Of a stretch of DNA of 64,000 nucleotides, positions 1 through 12,542 are shown piece after piece. Each line of letters starts with the position of its first letter. Position 1 is the first letter of the stretch. Origin of the DNA: Whitmania pigra (lineage: Eukaryota; Annelida; Clitellata; Hirudinida; Haemopidae); NCBI GenBank assembly GCA_021613335.1, contig JAJTWR010000182.1:1529501-1593500 (forward strand), read 5' to 3'. The notes beneath the pieces are model-generated. The model had not been told where the DNA came from, did no database searches, and saw only the letters and a program-made list of their open reading frames with translations. The translations under genes were made by a program, and so were the position numbers.

Positions 1-31
1 TATGGATAATGCAAACTATAACATATTCCAG

Positions 32-3000
32 ACGCTTGTTCTTGAAGGAGCCAACAATGAAACCAACCACACATCAGGAAATGGTTACACTAGGTGAATA
101 CATTAAATATGTGTCTCGCCATTATTTGTTAAAGTTGCTCATTTGGCATTTCCAACACCATGATGAATAATTAAAATCATTAATTGTGCTCACATTACTC
201 ATACAATTTTTGTATATCATGTCAAACAATTTGACATTAGCATTTTGAGGAGCCAAAGAATCCAAGCTACTTTGAGGATCAATGCACATCTAATACCATG
301 CATACAACATCAAGCACATTGTTATTATAAATATTATTTCTTATTATAAATACATTTGCACATATTATTATGAACTATTATTATTTATCAACTTGTGGTC
401 ATTAATAAAATTGTATTTATTTCAGCCTTGCCCTTCTTTATGGATCTTTTGCTGTTTCGAACTGGGTGGCACCCCCTGTGGTTGCTCTCTTTGGATCAAA
501 GTGGGCCATGATTGCTGGAGGTTCACTTTACTGGTTAGTCTTGCTCATTATTGGTTATACCAGTAATGATGCTATTTATTTGTTATTTATAGCTGGATAA
601 TGTCATATAAGCAATAATATTAGTAAGTATTGCTTGGTTAATAATATCAACTTTATTTTGAAACCAGCCTTTTCATTGGACTGTTCCTGAAACCCATGCA
701 GGAGACACTTTACACATCATCTATTTTGGTCGGATTGGGAGCTGCAGGTAATTTTTGTTGCAAACATCTGTCAGTTAATGTTTAACTTCTTGAATTGGAA
801 CTTGGCTTTAATTTAAAATGAAAAATAAAATAATAATAATAATAAAACAACAATCATTAAAACATAAGACTGTATTTCAAATAACATGTCTTGTATTCTA
901 GTTCTATGGACAGCACAAGGTAAATTCCTTGCCCAAAACTCCAACTTGAATACCATGACCAGAAACACTGGCATCTTCTGGGCTCTTTTCCAATCCAGGC
1001 AAGTTTCCATTCACTTAGAATACATAATTCACAATTCAAATTCATGGCATCACAAGATTTCTGAAGAATTGACCACGTGTGGATGTTAATGACCAAGATT
1101 TTATCATGCGTTTGCATTCCAGCAAACTTTCAAGTGTGCACACGTTAGATGTGTCATTAAAGATGTAATTGTTTCAGTAGCATTGAATTATTTAAGTCTT
1201 GCCTAATCTGTTATGTTCTTGCTAATAGAGGACCTTTTTAGTGAGACATTTAATTGCTTGGACTTATCACTTAATTGGTGCTTGTCTGAAGAAGATGTTT
1301 TGTTTTCTTTGGAATATTATGTCTCTTTTCATTTTCATTCTCATAAGATGCCGATGCAAACCATGCATTGGATTCAGTGCATCATTATGATACGCTGAAC
1401 ATAATATTTGATAATGTACTTGGTAACATTCGACAAACTCATGATTTAAAACCTCATGATTCCTTTTTTGAATTTATTGTCAATATTCACTCAAATGCAC
1501 ATCATCCTGTGATTCCACATTTTGATGTTGAAAATTAATGTAAACATGATTGACAATATTTATTATTATCTTAAATCAATAAAAATATTTAGTATTGATA
1601 AAAGAATAAATAATGTTCTAAAAGTTATAGCTCATTAAAAGGTCATTATGTATTAATTTAAATTAATAGCATGCTACTGTTACAATCATAAATTTGAACA
1701 CATTTCATTTATTTTAAATTGTTATTTCCAGCCTTATTTGGGGAAATCTCTTCGTTTATTTCAAATTCTCCGGTCTCGAGAAAATCGACTCAGGCGTACG
1801 AACAATACTTTTTATCAGCCTCACAGTTGTTGGTTGTATCGGAGTGTTGCTAATGCTGCTTTTCAGAAGCCCATCGAAGCGATCCAATGAACCGAAGTAA
1901 TTTTTTTGAACATCTGCTTCATTAAGTTTTACTGCTCTCTGTGAGTATGTTGTGAAGGCCTTTGGTTCTAAAAATAAGTTTCAATTTGGTTTTTGAATTC
2001 CACGTTTCTAATTGGCTGTTTAAATCTTTGCAGAGAATCCGTGAAGGATGTCTTCGGTAATTTTTGTTTTATTTTTTATTTTTATGTAAAATGGTTTTGA
2101 ACCTTGCCATCCATTGCTGTTGTTGAAATTATCATTAAAATGATTTTTTAAACTTTTATTTTGTTAAGAAACATGCAAATATTAATATAAACTTCAAACA
2201 AAAACATCAACAGTAAGGTCTCTTCAACTTATTGTCACCAAGGAGATGATGATGCTTGCTGTTCTATTTCTGTATACTGGTTGGTCATTCAAACATCATA
2301 AACATGATGAAATACTTATATATATATTGTTTAGTGCATAAAATTAGCATTAATTCTAATTATAAGCTGCACTAATGAAATAGTTTTAAAAAATTATTTC
2401 AAAAAGTTAATAAAATTAAATCAACACATTGCAAGTGTTTAAGAAACTCGTTTATCGATCAACTAATCCAGGATTGGAGACTTCATTTTGGTCGTCTGTT
2501 TTTATCACCTCTGTTGGACACACGAGAGACTTTGGAATGGAAGCCAAACAACTGGCAGGCTTCTCTGGTCTTGCAACAGGACTTGGCCAAATTTTAGGTA
2601 AATTAATTTCTATGGAAAACATCAATCTAGACTTTATGTTAGGAGTCATATTTGCAGCTAGTATTATAATTTCGTATCTATGTTGAATCTCTCCGTTGTT
2701 CTGCTCTGGCAATCCTCGTATGAAATGATAATAATTCATAAATCCGTGGGTGATTTTCTGGTACTTGTTTATGCGAAAGTTTGGCAAAAGAGGCTCATTA
2801 AACTTGTCACTGCCTTAATGCTGCTCCTAATGTTCAAAGCCCTAAATAAACAAAAATTAATATTCAAATTACAATTCAGAATTTTTATAGGCTATTTATT
2901 TTTAAGACCTGAATCTTTGATTATTTATTTTCAATCACATTTCTCTCTCAGGGGGCTTGCTGTTTGGTATCCTTGGTAATTGTGCACCTTCTAAAAGACC

Positions 3001-4401
3001 AGACAAGAGTCTTGTGGTCTTCATCGGCTTCCTCGCCCACATTACTTCGTTCTTCCTCATCTTCATCACCTTCAACCCGTGGACACCACTCATTGAAGTC
3101 GATGGATTCTCTTACTTTGCACCAAAGTGAGTTTTTTGTGAAATCGATGAATCCGTGACAATCAGATTCAATAACAACGGTTCATTAAAGTTTCAAATAT
3201 AATTAATTTATTAATTACTTAAATACTTTCTCTACCAGGTAAGCTTTGTTATCGACAGTTAATCATTTCTAGCGAATTAATATTGTATTATGCAGCTCAT
3301 TATAATTCTAATAAATTGTTTTCACCTCTTCCTGTTGTGCAGCAAATACATCGTCCTCGGATGTGCATTCCTTCTTGGCTTTGGGGACAGTGCCTTCAAC
3401 ACGCAGGTTACTTTCTCGAATGAATTTGTTATGTTTCATTTACTTTTATTTCTTTGATTTGTCAAATTGTCAAACACAGTAAAGATTGAGTTGAGCTTCA
3501 TTAGAAAGTTAATAGAATAATTAATTTAAATAAGCTAAATAAACAAATAATAAAGAACGATCAAAAGTTAAATAAATAAATTAAATAATGATTACTGCAT
3601 TGCTTTATCATCGATATTTTATTTTATTTGTATTACAATTTTTGTGTAACAATTTCAACAAATTATTAGGCAGTAGCTTATTTTTAAGAAAATTTTCTTG
3701 AGCATTGGCTGATTAAATAAAAAAATTATTCTAGACAAAAACTAATTAACTAATGATTATCTAAAGACAATGTTTTTCCATTTCTAATTGCTAAAAACAG
3801 TTCCACTGATTTTGTATCCAGATCTATCCCATCCTCTGCTTGATATTCCCAGTTGATATTTCATCTGCTTGTGCCCTCTTCAAGTTCCTGCAGGTTAATA
3901 AATTAAATGGATGTCAATAATGTCAGGTGGCAAATCGAATCGTAAATTGGGTGAAAATAAAACTCACTTGTCATCATCACCATGTTGATGGTTAAAGTCA
4001 CTATGTGGAAATGAAAATAGTTGCAATGATGTCATCATTAATACAATAATCATCAGTTATTATAATAATTAATTAATATAATAATCTTGCTATTTTTTCT
4101 TATATGTATCCACATTTTCACAGACATATTCTAATTTTAAATATAAACTAACCTAATTGTCCCTCATAATGTTTGATGATGATTCAAGTTGAAAATGCCC
4201 ATGTTCCCTCATTGACGTCTTGTTCCTGTTTCTTCATTGCAGTCGTTGGCAGCAGCGTCGGCCTTCGTTTACAGCCTCATCCTCCTCCTTCACTGGCAAC
4301 TGCTCATCCTCACCATCCTCTCGCTGATGGGCACTTTCTTCTTCTTCCTTGCCGACAGATCGAGCAAGGCGAAGATCATGTCCCAGTATTCGAAGATCTA
4401 A
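32..4401 (+). CDS. MFSD11: MFSD11-like / UNC93-family transporter (5' partial)
   Basis: Multi-pass membrane protein of the major facilitator superfamily, UNC93-like branch; the human relative MFSD11 is an orphan transporter. Exons read at 32-93, 426-533, 668-747, 902-998, 1732-1896, 2034-2056, 2214-2279, 2472-2597, 2952-3126, 3343-3406, 3822-3893 and 4243-4401; all junction phases agree and give 398 residues ending at a TAA. Family-like stretches include VLWTAQGKFLAQNS, RNTGIFWAL, VTKEMMML and LGFGDSAFNTQ. Hydrophobic helices alternate with short loops as in the family. Human MFSD11 is about 449 residues, so roughly 50 N-terminal residues lie before the window. The 998/999 junction uses a GC donor. 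Homology is from memory of the family; the exon structure is read from the sequence. Confidence 0.9.
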
Positions 4402-4768
4402 AACGGAATCTAAGATGAAAACGTGCAGGGGCTGAAATTATGCAGATTATTGTTGTTGTTTGTTGTTGAAGAGCCTGAAATAATTTGAGTAACAATATTT
4501 TGAGGTTTGAGGTTTAATTCCATTTCCGATGCTCCCTGTGGCAATAATCATTTTTATTTTTCCATCGTCACGACCAGTTCCATTGTCACCATTCTCGCAA
4601 TTATATATTTGTGTTGTACTAAACCTTGCCTTTACCTGGGAGATTGTTCATTTATTGCTATTATTATTATCCTGTGAAATTAGGCTCTTTGATTTTGTTT
4701 TTACTTCTCAAAACTGGGAATTTATTGAAGTCGCAGTTTCAGCATCGTCAACGTTGTCATCATCACAT

Positions 4769-4818
4769 TCCAAATATCGAGGGAAAATGAATCCGTTTGA
4801 TTTCGGTTTTGAATATAT
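4769..4818 (+). repeat. partial duplicate of EFA6 NPF-motif coding sequence
   Basis: About 43 nucleotides here match 6812-6854 of the EFA6 first exon with four differences, all transitions. Both copies read in the same frame: SKYRGKMNPFDFGFE here against PKYRGKVNPFDSSFE in EFA6. It sits inside a short open frame (4529-4876) with no other recognisable content. A local partial duplication is the simplest reading; an unused or alternative upstream exon of EFA6 is possible. Confidence 0.6.
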
Positions 4819-5483
4819 ATTTATAATTTCTTTCTCAAATCATGCGATGTACTGCAGATTTCTTCAATTAATTTAATTATTTTGACATTATCCAATGAGA
4901 AGTTCAAGTATTTATGTACTGTTTTTACTACATGCCAAGGTTGCCTTATTTCTTAGGACAAAGTCTTAAATAGCTTCACAACCACTGGTTTCAATCTTTC
5001 TTTCACCATCCTTCAATCCAATCACTTTAGCTTAATCCTCCACACAAGTATTTTGTTCTCATGATTGCTATAATGCTAAAATAGATTGGTGATTTTCTTG
5101 TCAGAAGAGTGAGATTATGACACAATGTGTCTTTTTTGTGTTTCTCTGTTTGGAAGATCTCTAGAAAATTTTATTTTTGATTCTTTATGCGGTTTATGTT
5201 GCGCAATTAAATATTGGGGGCTTATTATCGTTGATTGTGGTTTGATATCAAAATTGTTGAAAGTGTGTAATTGTAATTATGCAAATACACTTCAGTTTTT
5301 TTCATATTACAGGTAACGTTACTGTATTCGGATAAGTTTAAATAATTACTCAAAGTCTTCATGGTCAATCAGTCGTTGAATACTGAGATAGGATTAGATG
5401 TGATTGCGCAATCGAGTGAAAGTCCATAACTAGCACTAATAACGATTAAGAGTGAAAGATGCAATTAATTTGCTGTTGAGATA

Positions 5484-5540
5484 AAGTCCAAATCATCTCA
5501 GTTATGCAGAGGACTATAATAAAAATGAATAAATAAAGCT
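5484..5540 (+). repeat. short dispersed repeat, copy 1
   Basis: Shares the framework AAAGTCCAAAT, AGTTATGCA, GGACT and a final AATGAATAAATAAA with a second copy at about 10838-10902 inside an EFA6 intron. The A-rich end resembles a retroposed tail. Family unknown. Confidence 0.45.
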
Positions 5541-6540
5541 GTTGAGATATGGATTCTTGGGTTGCTGGGGAAAACACCGCCTTTTACCTGGCTTTCGAAT
5601 GACATTCCTTTACAACCCAATTGCGCTGTAGATTTCACAACCAGAAATTTACCCGACTTCTTTATGTTAGTCATAGATAATACTTGATTGGAAGCAAACA
5701 ATCAAAAAGTCAAAAATAAATGTAGAAAAGACCACAAGTTGAGATCAGTAGGTTGATCAATGAGACTTTGCAACATTGAATCACGGTTTAAAACGTGGTA
5801 TTTGTAACATGTTGCATAATACCATATTTGGACACTTCACGAATACAATAACTCACCTGCGGTAGATCTATATGTGTAAGCAAATCATCTAAAGTGACTA
5901 TCAAGTATACATGGTTTTTTGTGAAACTTACCGATATCTAAAGAGTTTGCATTATTCCGGTCAGTGAAGTGTCTGTTTCGAAATTTATGTACGATTGAGG
6001 CAATTAGTCCTAAAAAATAATGTTTTCTATAAAAGCAAATATTTAATGTAGTCTAATTTAGTAAAGTATTTGTCTTAACTTAATCGGCTAATTATAAGCG
6101 CAGTAAGTCCCACTGTTTAAATTTTCAATTTAAAGATAACCTTTAAGTATTTCTATGAAAGAATTTGATTTGATCATCTTTACTGCAAGATATTAAATTT
6201 GACTTACATTTGAAAGGGTAGACCACACCCTTGGATATAATTTGAGCGACAGAAATGGAAATCGATAACAAATTCTTTCACTGCTTCCTCAAGGTTTACT
6301 TTTGATATCCTGTATTAAATTCTGATCATTATTATCTTCTGGGTTTTTTAATTAAATTTAAAAAATATTTCGTTTTATACAATAATTACTTTGTTGGTTT
6401 TCCAACCAGGGTTGCGTCGTGGTGGCTTGTTGTTGATAGCCGACTATGGTGTGAATGTTTACAGCGGTTTAAAATTTGAGTGAAAATATACAATTTTAAG
6501 AAATAATTTGGATTTTACTTTATCGTTGCTGGCGTGGGGG

Positions 6541-9500
6541 ATGGATGTTAAAAACGACGGTAGCGACAGCAAAACGAGTAACTCCTTTAACAGCGAATCC
6601 TGTTTCGACAAAAAAATAAGTTATTCCAAGGATATTCAAGAAGACGTTATGGCCAAACCGATGCCAATTAATTTTTCACCAGCGAAATTTGCTTTTTTCT
6701 ACAACGACACCAACGTAAATTCAACTGAACAGAGCCAAATGGATTCGTACGACCGTGAACGATTTAAAAACGATAAAGCCAGTTTTTTTAGAACTGACGT
6801 TTTGCTCTCGCCCAAATATCGAGGGAAAGTGAATCCATTTGATTCCAGTTTTGAAGATTTTGAAACTCAGTTGACAAAAATTGATTCAATTCCAATAAAA
6901 TCAGATGAAAGCCTGGACGACATCACAGAAAAAAGAGATGCCAGCGACCTGAGTTCTCAAGACACTTGTTCTACTCTCAGCGCCGAAACGGATACGCCCT
7001 CGAACACCCCCGATCATTCCATTTTCACCCTTATTTCTCCATCAAAATTTAAGCCAAGGCCAAAGGATAACAGGCTGAGCATTAGCAGCGATTCAAAAGT
7101 CGAGCTAATGAAGTCCCAATCGAGAACCAATCACAAAGAAGAAGAAAATGATGACGAAGATGAAGGCGAGAGGACCCCCACTTCTCAGTCGTTTCACGAT
7201 ATTTCTGAGGAGTTTTTGGCAAAACATGATTTGGATCTGGGATTGTCTAATCTCAAAAAAGGTGACAAGTATTCAACTATTGCCACCTTCAGCCTGGAGA
7301 AAAATTCTCCGGATGAGGTCGACGACAGTTCTTGCTTGAGAAGAATCCAAAAACTGAAAAACATCAGAGCTGGAAACCTGACGAGCAGGTTCAGCAAAAG
7401 TCAAGAGACATATCAAATGCAGAGTGATCCGGACGATGCAAGCGACTTGGACGCAAGCAGAAAAGAAGATTTTGACTTCGACGATGAAAGTGTTGCCATA
7501 TCTTTAGATCCTATGGATGGAAATTACGATTCGACGAGTTTGGTGTCCGACAACACGGAAAACTGCACTTCGGTGCCTCGCGTGGAAGCGAGGTGCGAAT
7601 CCGAGCCACCAGACAGGTCCGCTTCGTTAAGCAGCGATGATGCAGACGAGGACGACGTCATTTCTTCAGACCTGGTTTTTTTTGTGCGGAATTTTGACAG
7701 GCAAACTGCGAGAGATGGAAGGTTCCAGGAAGGAAAGAATATGAAAATGGGCGTAGAGAAGATCCCAAACGACGATGAGTTCATTTTAGGAAATTCGGTG
7801 CAGACGAAGAAGAAGTTCAAAAAGAATTTTCAACTTCCGACAGAGGAGCGACTTTCTCCTACGAAGCATCAAAATGGCAATAAACCGGAAAGGTTGACCG
7901 GTTCGTGCCAGCACGGAAATGCGGAGTCATCGCCAACTTCGCCTCTGAAGAAGCACAATCCCATCCTGTCGAAGAACACAAGTTTGAAATCTCCAATGCC
8001 TCTTTTCTCGTTGCCTGCAGATCAAGAATCTGATCCCGAAAACTTTGTCGAATCTCCCGAAACAGACGAGTCGTCAAAACATTTTTCAAAATCGAGCGCT
8101 TCCCCCACTTCCTCTTGCAGGACCAAACAACACAGCCCCGAACCTTGCCTTATTTCCGACAGAAAGCCTCTCGACGAAAACAGTGCCGAGGAATCCCCCC
8201 GAGACGTCTATTCCGAGGGTAACCCGGGCTTCGTGGATTCGAATGAAAATCTTGGAGGGCTGACTGCAGGTCAGAGGATGCTTTTGGCCGACTTCAAGTT
8301 CGGTTCTCAGAGGGGGTCTCGGGAGAAGGAGAGACCTTCGGCGGCCCGGTTGGCCAAGAGATTGTACCATCTGCACGGATTCAAGAGGTCTGACATAACC
8401 AGACACCTGAGCAAAAGGTTGGTGAATTAGTACAATTTTTATTTTATTCCATCTTCTGTGATTGATGTGCGTCATCAGATTTTGTTTTTAAGGCTAAAAT
8501 GTCGTAATTACAACGTTTTGTCGCGTTCAGTTTCACGTCCTGTCATTAATATGTCATGCAATTTATTGATATCATCTGTGGCTTCCAATTACTGTAGTCA
8601 TCGGTTATTACTGTGAAACTACAGGACAAACACTCGACTCGCTTTTTCGGGCCATCATCATGAAGTCACACGTTTAAGCATTGTTCTTATTGTCCGCTGA
8701 GCTCAAAAATGCTATCGACAACATTGGTGGCTTGCATCGACGTACTGCGATTAAGAAAGCCATATTACTTTCTTTATTCTGTCCCGTTCGTTCTACCTGT
8801 TGTGTTTTGCAAATCGCCCATCCATAAACAATTTATCTCAATATTACAGATAGCTGGCATCGATAGTGTCAATTGCATTTGTCATTTTATGGCAATTTTT
8901 AAGTCAATGTCTATGCCAGTGCATGCACATTCCATATGTCTTTTGTCTGCACATTCGAGGAATTTCAAAGCCTGGATGTTTATGTCAGAATTTAAATTTT
9001 GTATTAAGCGTGCAGTTGTGTATTTGATGAGCAAGCAATGCAATGAGCCACCTACATTTCTGTGCAATCAACAGGAACAGTTTCGCGTTGCTGGTTGGCG
9101 AGGAATTTCTCAAATACTTTGACTTCTCCGGGGAAAGACTCGACGATTCGCTCAGGATCTTCCTCAAGAATCTGACGTTCATTCAAGAGATTCCCTGCGA
9201 CAAGGATCGAATCGTACAGCACTTTGCTCACAGATACGTCGAGTGCAATCCAGGGAGATTTGAGAACGAAGGTTGTACGTTGATGGTGATGATGATCGCC
9301 ATTGCAGTGATGGGATTGCTGGCCGAGTGACGGGCAAAAGCCAACTTACGCCAGGCGACTCTTCGTACATAATGTCATTTCCAATGCTAACCCAATTTCA
9401 TGAACTTGGAAATCTACGTAGAACTGTCGAAAGTCGCTGCCCGTGTGTTGGTTTCTGCCCATCACTGCTTCAACCGCCCAATTGTGGTTGTGGTTGTGGT

Positions 9501-12496
9501 TGTGATGAGTAATAGTTGCAGTTATTTAAAATATTTCTATGTCTGAGGCGCTGTGTGATGCTAAGTAGCTTTTATAGCGACCAGTCAGTCACTTTTCATC
9601 CTGGTGAAGTTTAATTATGCTAACGAGATTCTACCATGATTTCAATTGCACAGCTCTCGTCCACTCGCTGTCGTACGCTCTCCTCATTCTGGATAACGAT
9701 CTCAATAATCAGGTAGGACTGAATATTCATGATGTTGTGTTGTTTCTGGCCTCTTACGTGTGTAATGTATGTAAATGAAATCAACTTTTACAATAGCACA
9801 CAACATAAATCCTCATCTTGTCAATGCCTTGTAAATTTCAGGAAATATTTATTACAATGTTCCATCTGATTAATGATTCATGAATATTCTGGCAAATTAG
9901 TAACTTGTTTTTTAAATTTTACCATCAGAGGGACTCAAGCATGGGATTTCATGTAATTTTTTCTAATTCATTATTTATTTTTTGCTCAAACTGCTTCTTT
10001 CTCAACTCGACTGCAAAAATTGATTAAAGTTTAAAAACACTGCTTTGTTGAAAATATTTTCCAAAATTAATGTTTTTACCGACACTTTTTACGATAAAAA
10101 TGCCTGCCGTTGTGATGTTTCCAGGCAAATAAATAAACGTTGTTTTTGCAGACAACCGTACAGAAAGTTACTTCCCAGGATTTCGTGGAAAATTTCATCG
10201 AGTCCCAAACCAACGCCGGCGTCGAGATTCCAGATTCGGTGACGAGAGACTTTCTCCACCAATTGTATCAGTCCATCAAGAACGAACCCTTGGAGCTCCA
10301 AATGTGAGTCTACAGCCTGTCCTTCCTCTAAATGGCCAATCATTCGAATGATCAATTAAGTAATTGGCTGGCAATTTAGGACAAATCATTTTCTTGAGTC
10401 ATGCCTATTACTAAGCTACAAGTTATTTTAATTAAAAGTCATTCTGAGCACATGCAACTTGAGAGATTTCCTACTTGATAAAATATCTGCTGTTAATGTA
10501 TTATTATTTTTTTTTAAATTTACTTTATTATTATTATTATTTTATTGTTTCCTTGTTGCCAGTTTATTCTGTATGTATTTAAATTTCAGTTATTACACAA
10601 TAGGGAATAATCCACTCAGTAATCATAGAAAGTAATGGGACATGATAAGCTCACAGTGATAAAACCTGACAGTGAAATACTTTTATAATACTGGAAATAA
10701 TTTATTTTGTTTCCCCGACTGGCAATCAATCAACAGATTATTGGTCTTGTTTTTAGAGATTATTTTGTGCATCTCCATTTCATGCATCTGCCAGAACTAA
10801 GCCATTGATAAGTCGTGAATGTGATGACTGAACAGTAAAGTCCAAATTGTGGTTCATCCTAGTTATGCAACGGACTTTAATCAAATAAATGAATAAATAA
10901 AGGATACGGTTAAAACTTAAAACGGACAAAAACTCAAACACATGACAGACGGGAAATGAAATGCTAGGGATAGTAAATCAAAACAGTATTTATTTTTAAT
11001 TCTCTTTTTACATTCTATTATTTGCTCCTCAGAGAGGAGGCACAGATTGCTCCTCAACTACAGCAAACTCCCCAACAGAGGGGGCAAGTGCTACCCATGG
11101 CTCAGACCGCCCCCTCCCCTTACAACGTATTGGTGGCTGACGGTGGCACATCGATGGTAGGCAGGAACGGACTCCAAGTGATGACGGTTCTGGAAAAGAA
11201 TTCGGTAGGTTTTGATCTTACTTTGGAATTATTAAATCCTAGCAATGAACGTGTCTAATGATGAATGATTGTGCAAGAGATGTAAGGCGTAATAGCTTGT
11301 TTAAAATATCTCCCCTGACAGCCCTTGTGATTCTATTTATAATCCTGTTGTAAGCTCCTTTCTGTATATATCCTCTTAATTCTCTCATTGTGTTCGATGC
11401 ATCGAATGAATGAACGAAAGAAAGGCATAACATATTGATTGAACGGATGGATTTGATTGAATGGATGGATGTGATTGAACGAATGGATGTGATTGAACGA
11501 ATGGATGTGATTGAACGAATGGATGTGATTGAACGAATGGATGTGATTGAACGAATGGATGTGATTGAACGAATGGATGTGATTGAACGGATGGATGTGA
11601 TTGAATGGATGGATGTGATTGAACGAATGGATGTGATTGAACGAATGGATGCAAATCGGATCGGCCGACCTAATACATCGCGACTCCAGTTGAAAGGAAT
11701 ATAGGAGCGCTTGTGCCGCAAAGTCGCCGGAATAGCACGTGAATCATCGGTGCGTGTCATCCGTTCCGCATTGTAATTTGTCATGCGAGTACTGGTTTCT
11801 ACTTTTGTTTGTTTATCCATTCAATTCTCACAACTCTCAGTCCTCTTCAAACAACTCTGAGAGCAGTTGAAAAGCGAACGAATGACTTTCGGAAGCAGAG
11901 CACTGAAAGTTGTCTGATTGACGGTTGTTTGTCATAAAACTTGATCAATCAATCCATCCATCCAATCATCCACTCATTCATTCGTTAGTTCGAGTACTCC
12001 CCGCCATTCCAACGCCAGCCAGATACCAGGTCTGTGCAGTACGATGCCTGAGGGTGTGATGCATAAGTAATCACTTACAATTCAGTCTCCGCGCATGCGT
12101 CGTCGTCGACTGGATTCCTGATGATGCTTTTCATTACGTTATTAGAGGGCATTCTCCGAGGAGCTAGAACTAGCTGTGGAACTATTTGTTTGTTCTCAGC
12201 ACGAAATGGATGAGAGAGCACTTAAAGATTTCGATATGTTGTTGATGATGACGGTGGTGGTGGTGATGATGATGATGATGATAGTTTGTAGTTGTTGACG
12301 TCACGCCAGCGTGGCACTGTTGAAATGACATTGACTATTCTGACGTTACTGACTTGACGTCGATATTTTGAGATATTTTCCTTTGTATTATGTTTATTTT
12401 GCTATTTCTACGCTTCTATTTCAAGCAAAAAGGGCCTCTATTCGACCAGCGTAGACACACGTTAAGTTGTCTTTGTTTTCGTTGTTCACTGATGTT

Positions 12497-12542
<46 letters not shown>

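Larger units (their letters stand above)
4402..6540. other. intergenic / UTR stretch between MFSD11 and EFA6
   Basis: No complete gene seen. It should hold the MFSD11 3' UTR and the EFA6 5' UTR. Two items stand out: a partial copy of the EFA6 NPF-motif coding sequence at 4769-4818, and one copy of a dispersed repeat at about 5484-5540. The rest is AT-rich sequence with no convincing exon. Confidence 0.6.

Noticed and set aside
6508..6540. Upstream TTG start for EFA6
   Set aside because: The frame is open here, but an animal gene should start at ATG; the first in-frame ATG is 6541 with a good context.
11239..11820. 193-codon minus-strand frame and other frames over the minisatellite
   Set aside because: Produced by an 18-bp repeat lacking stops; no flanking coding signal.
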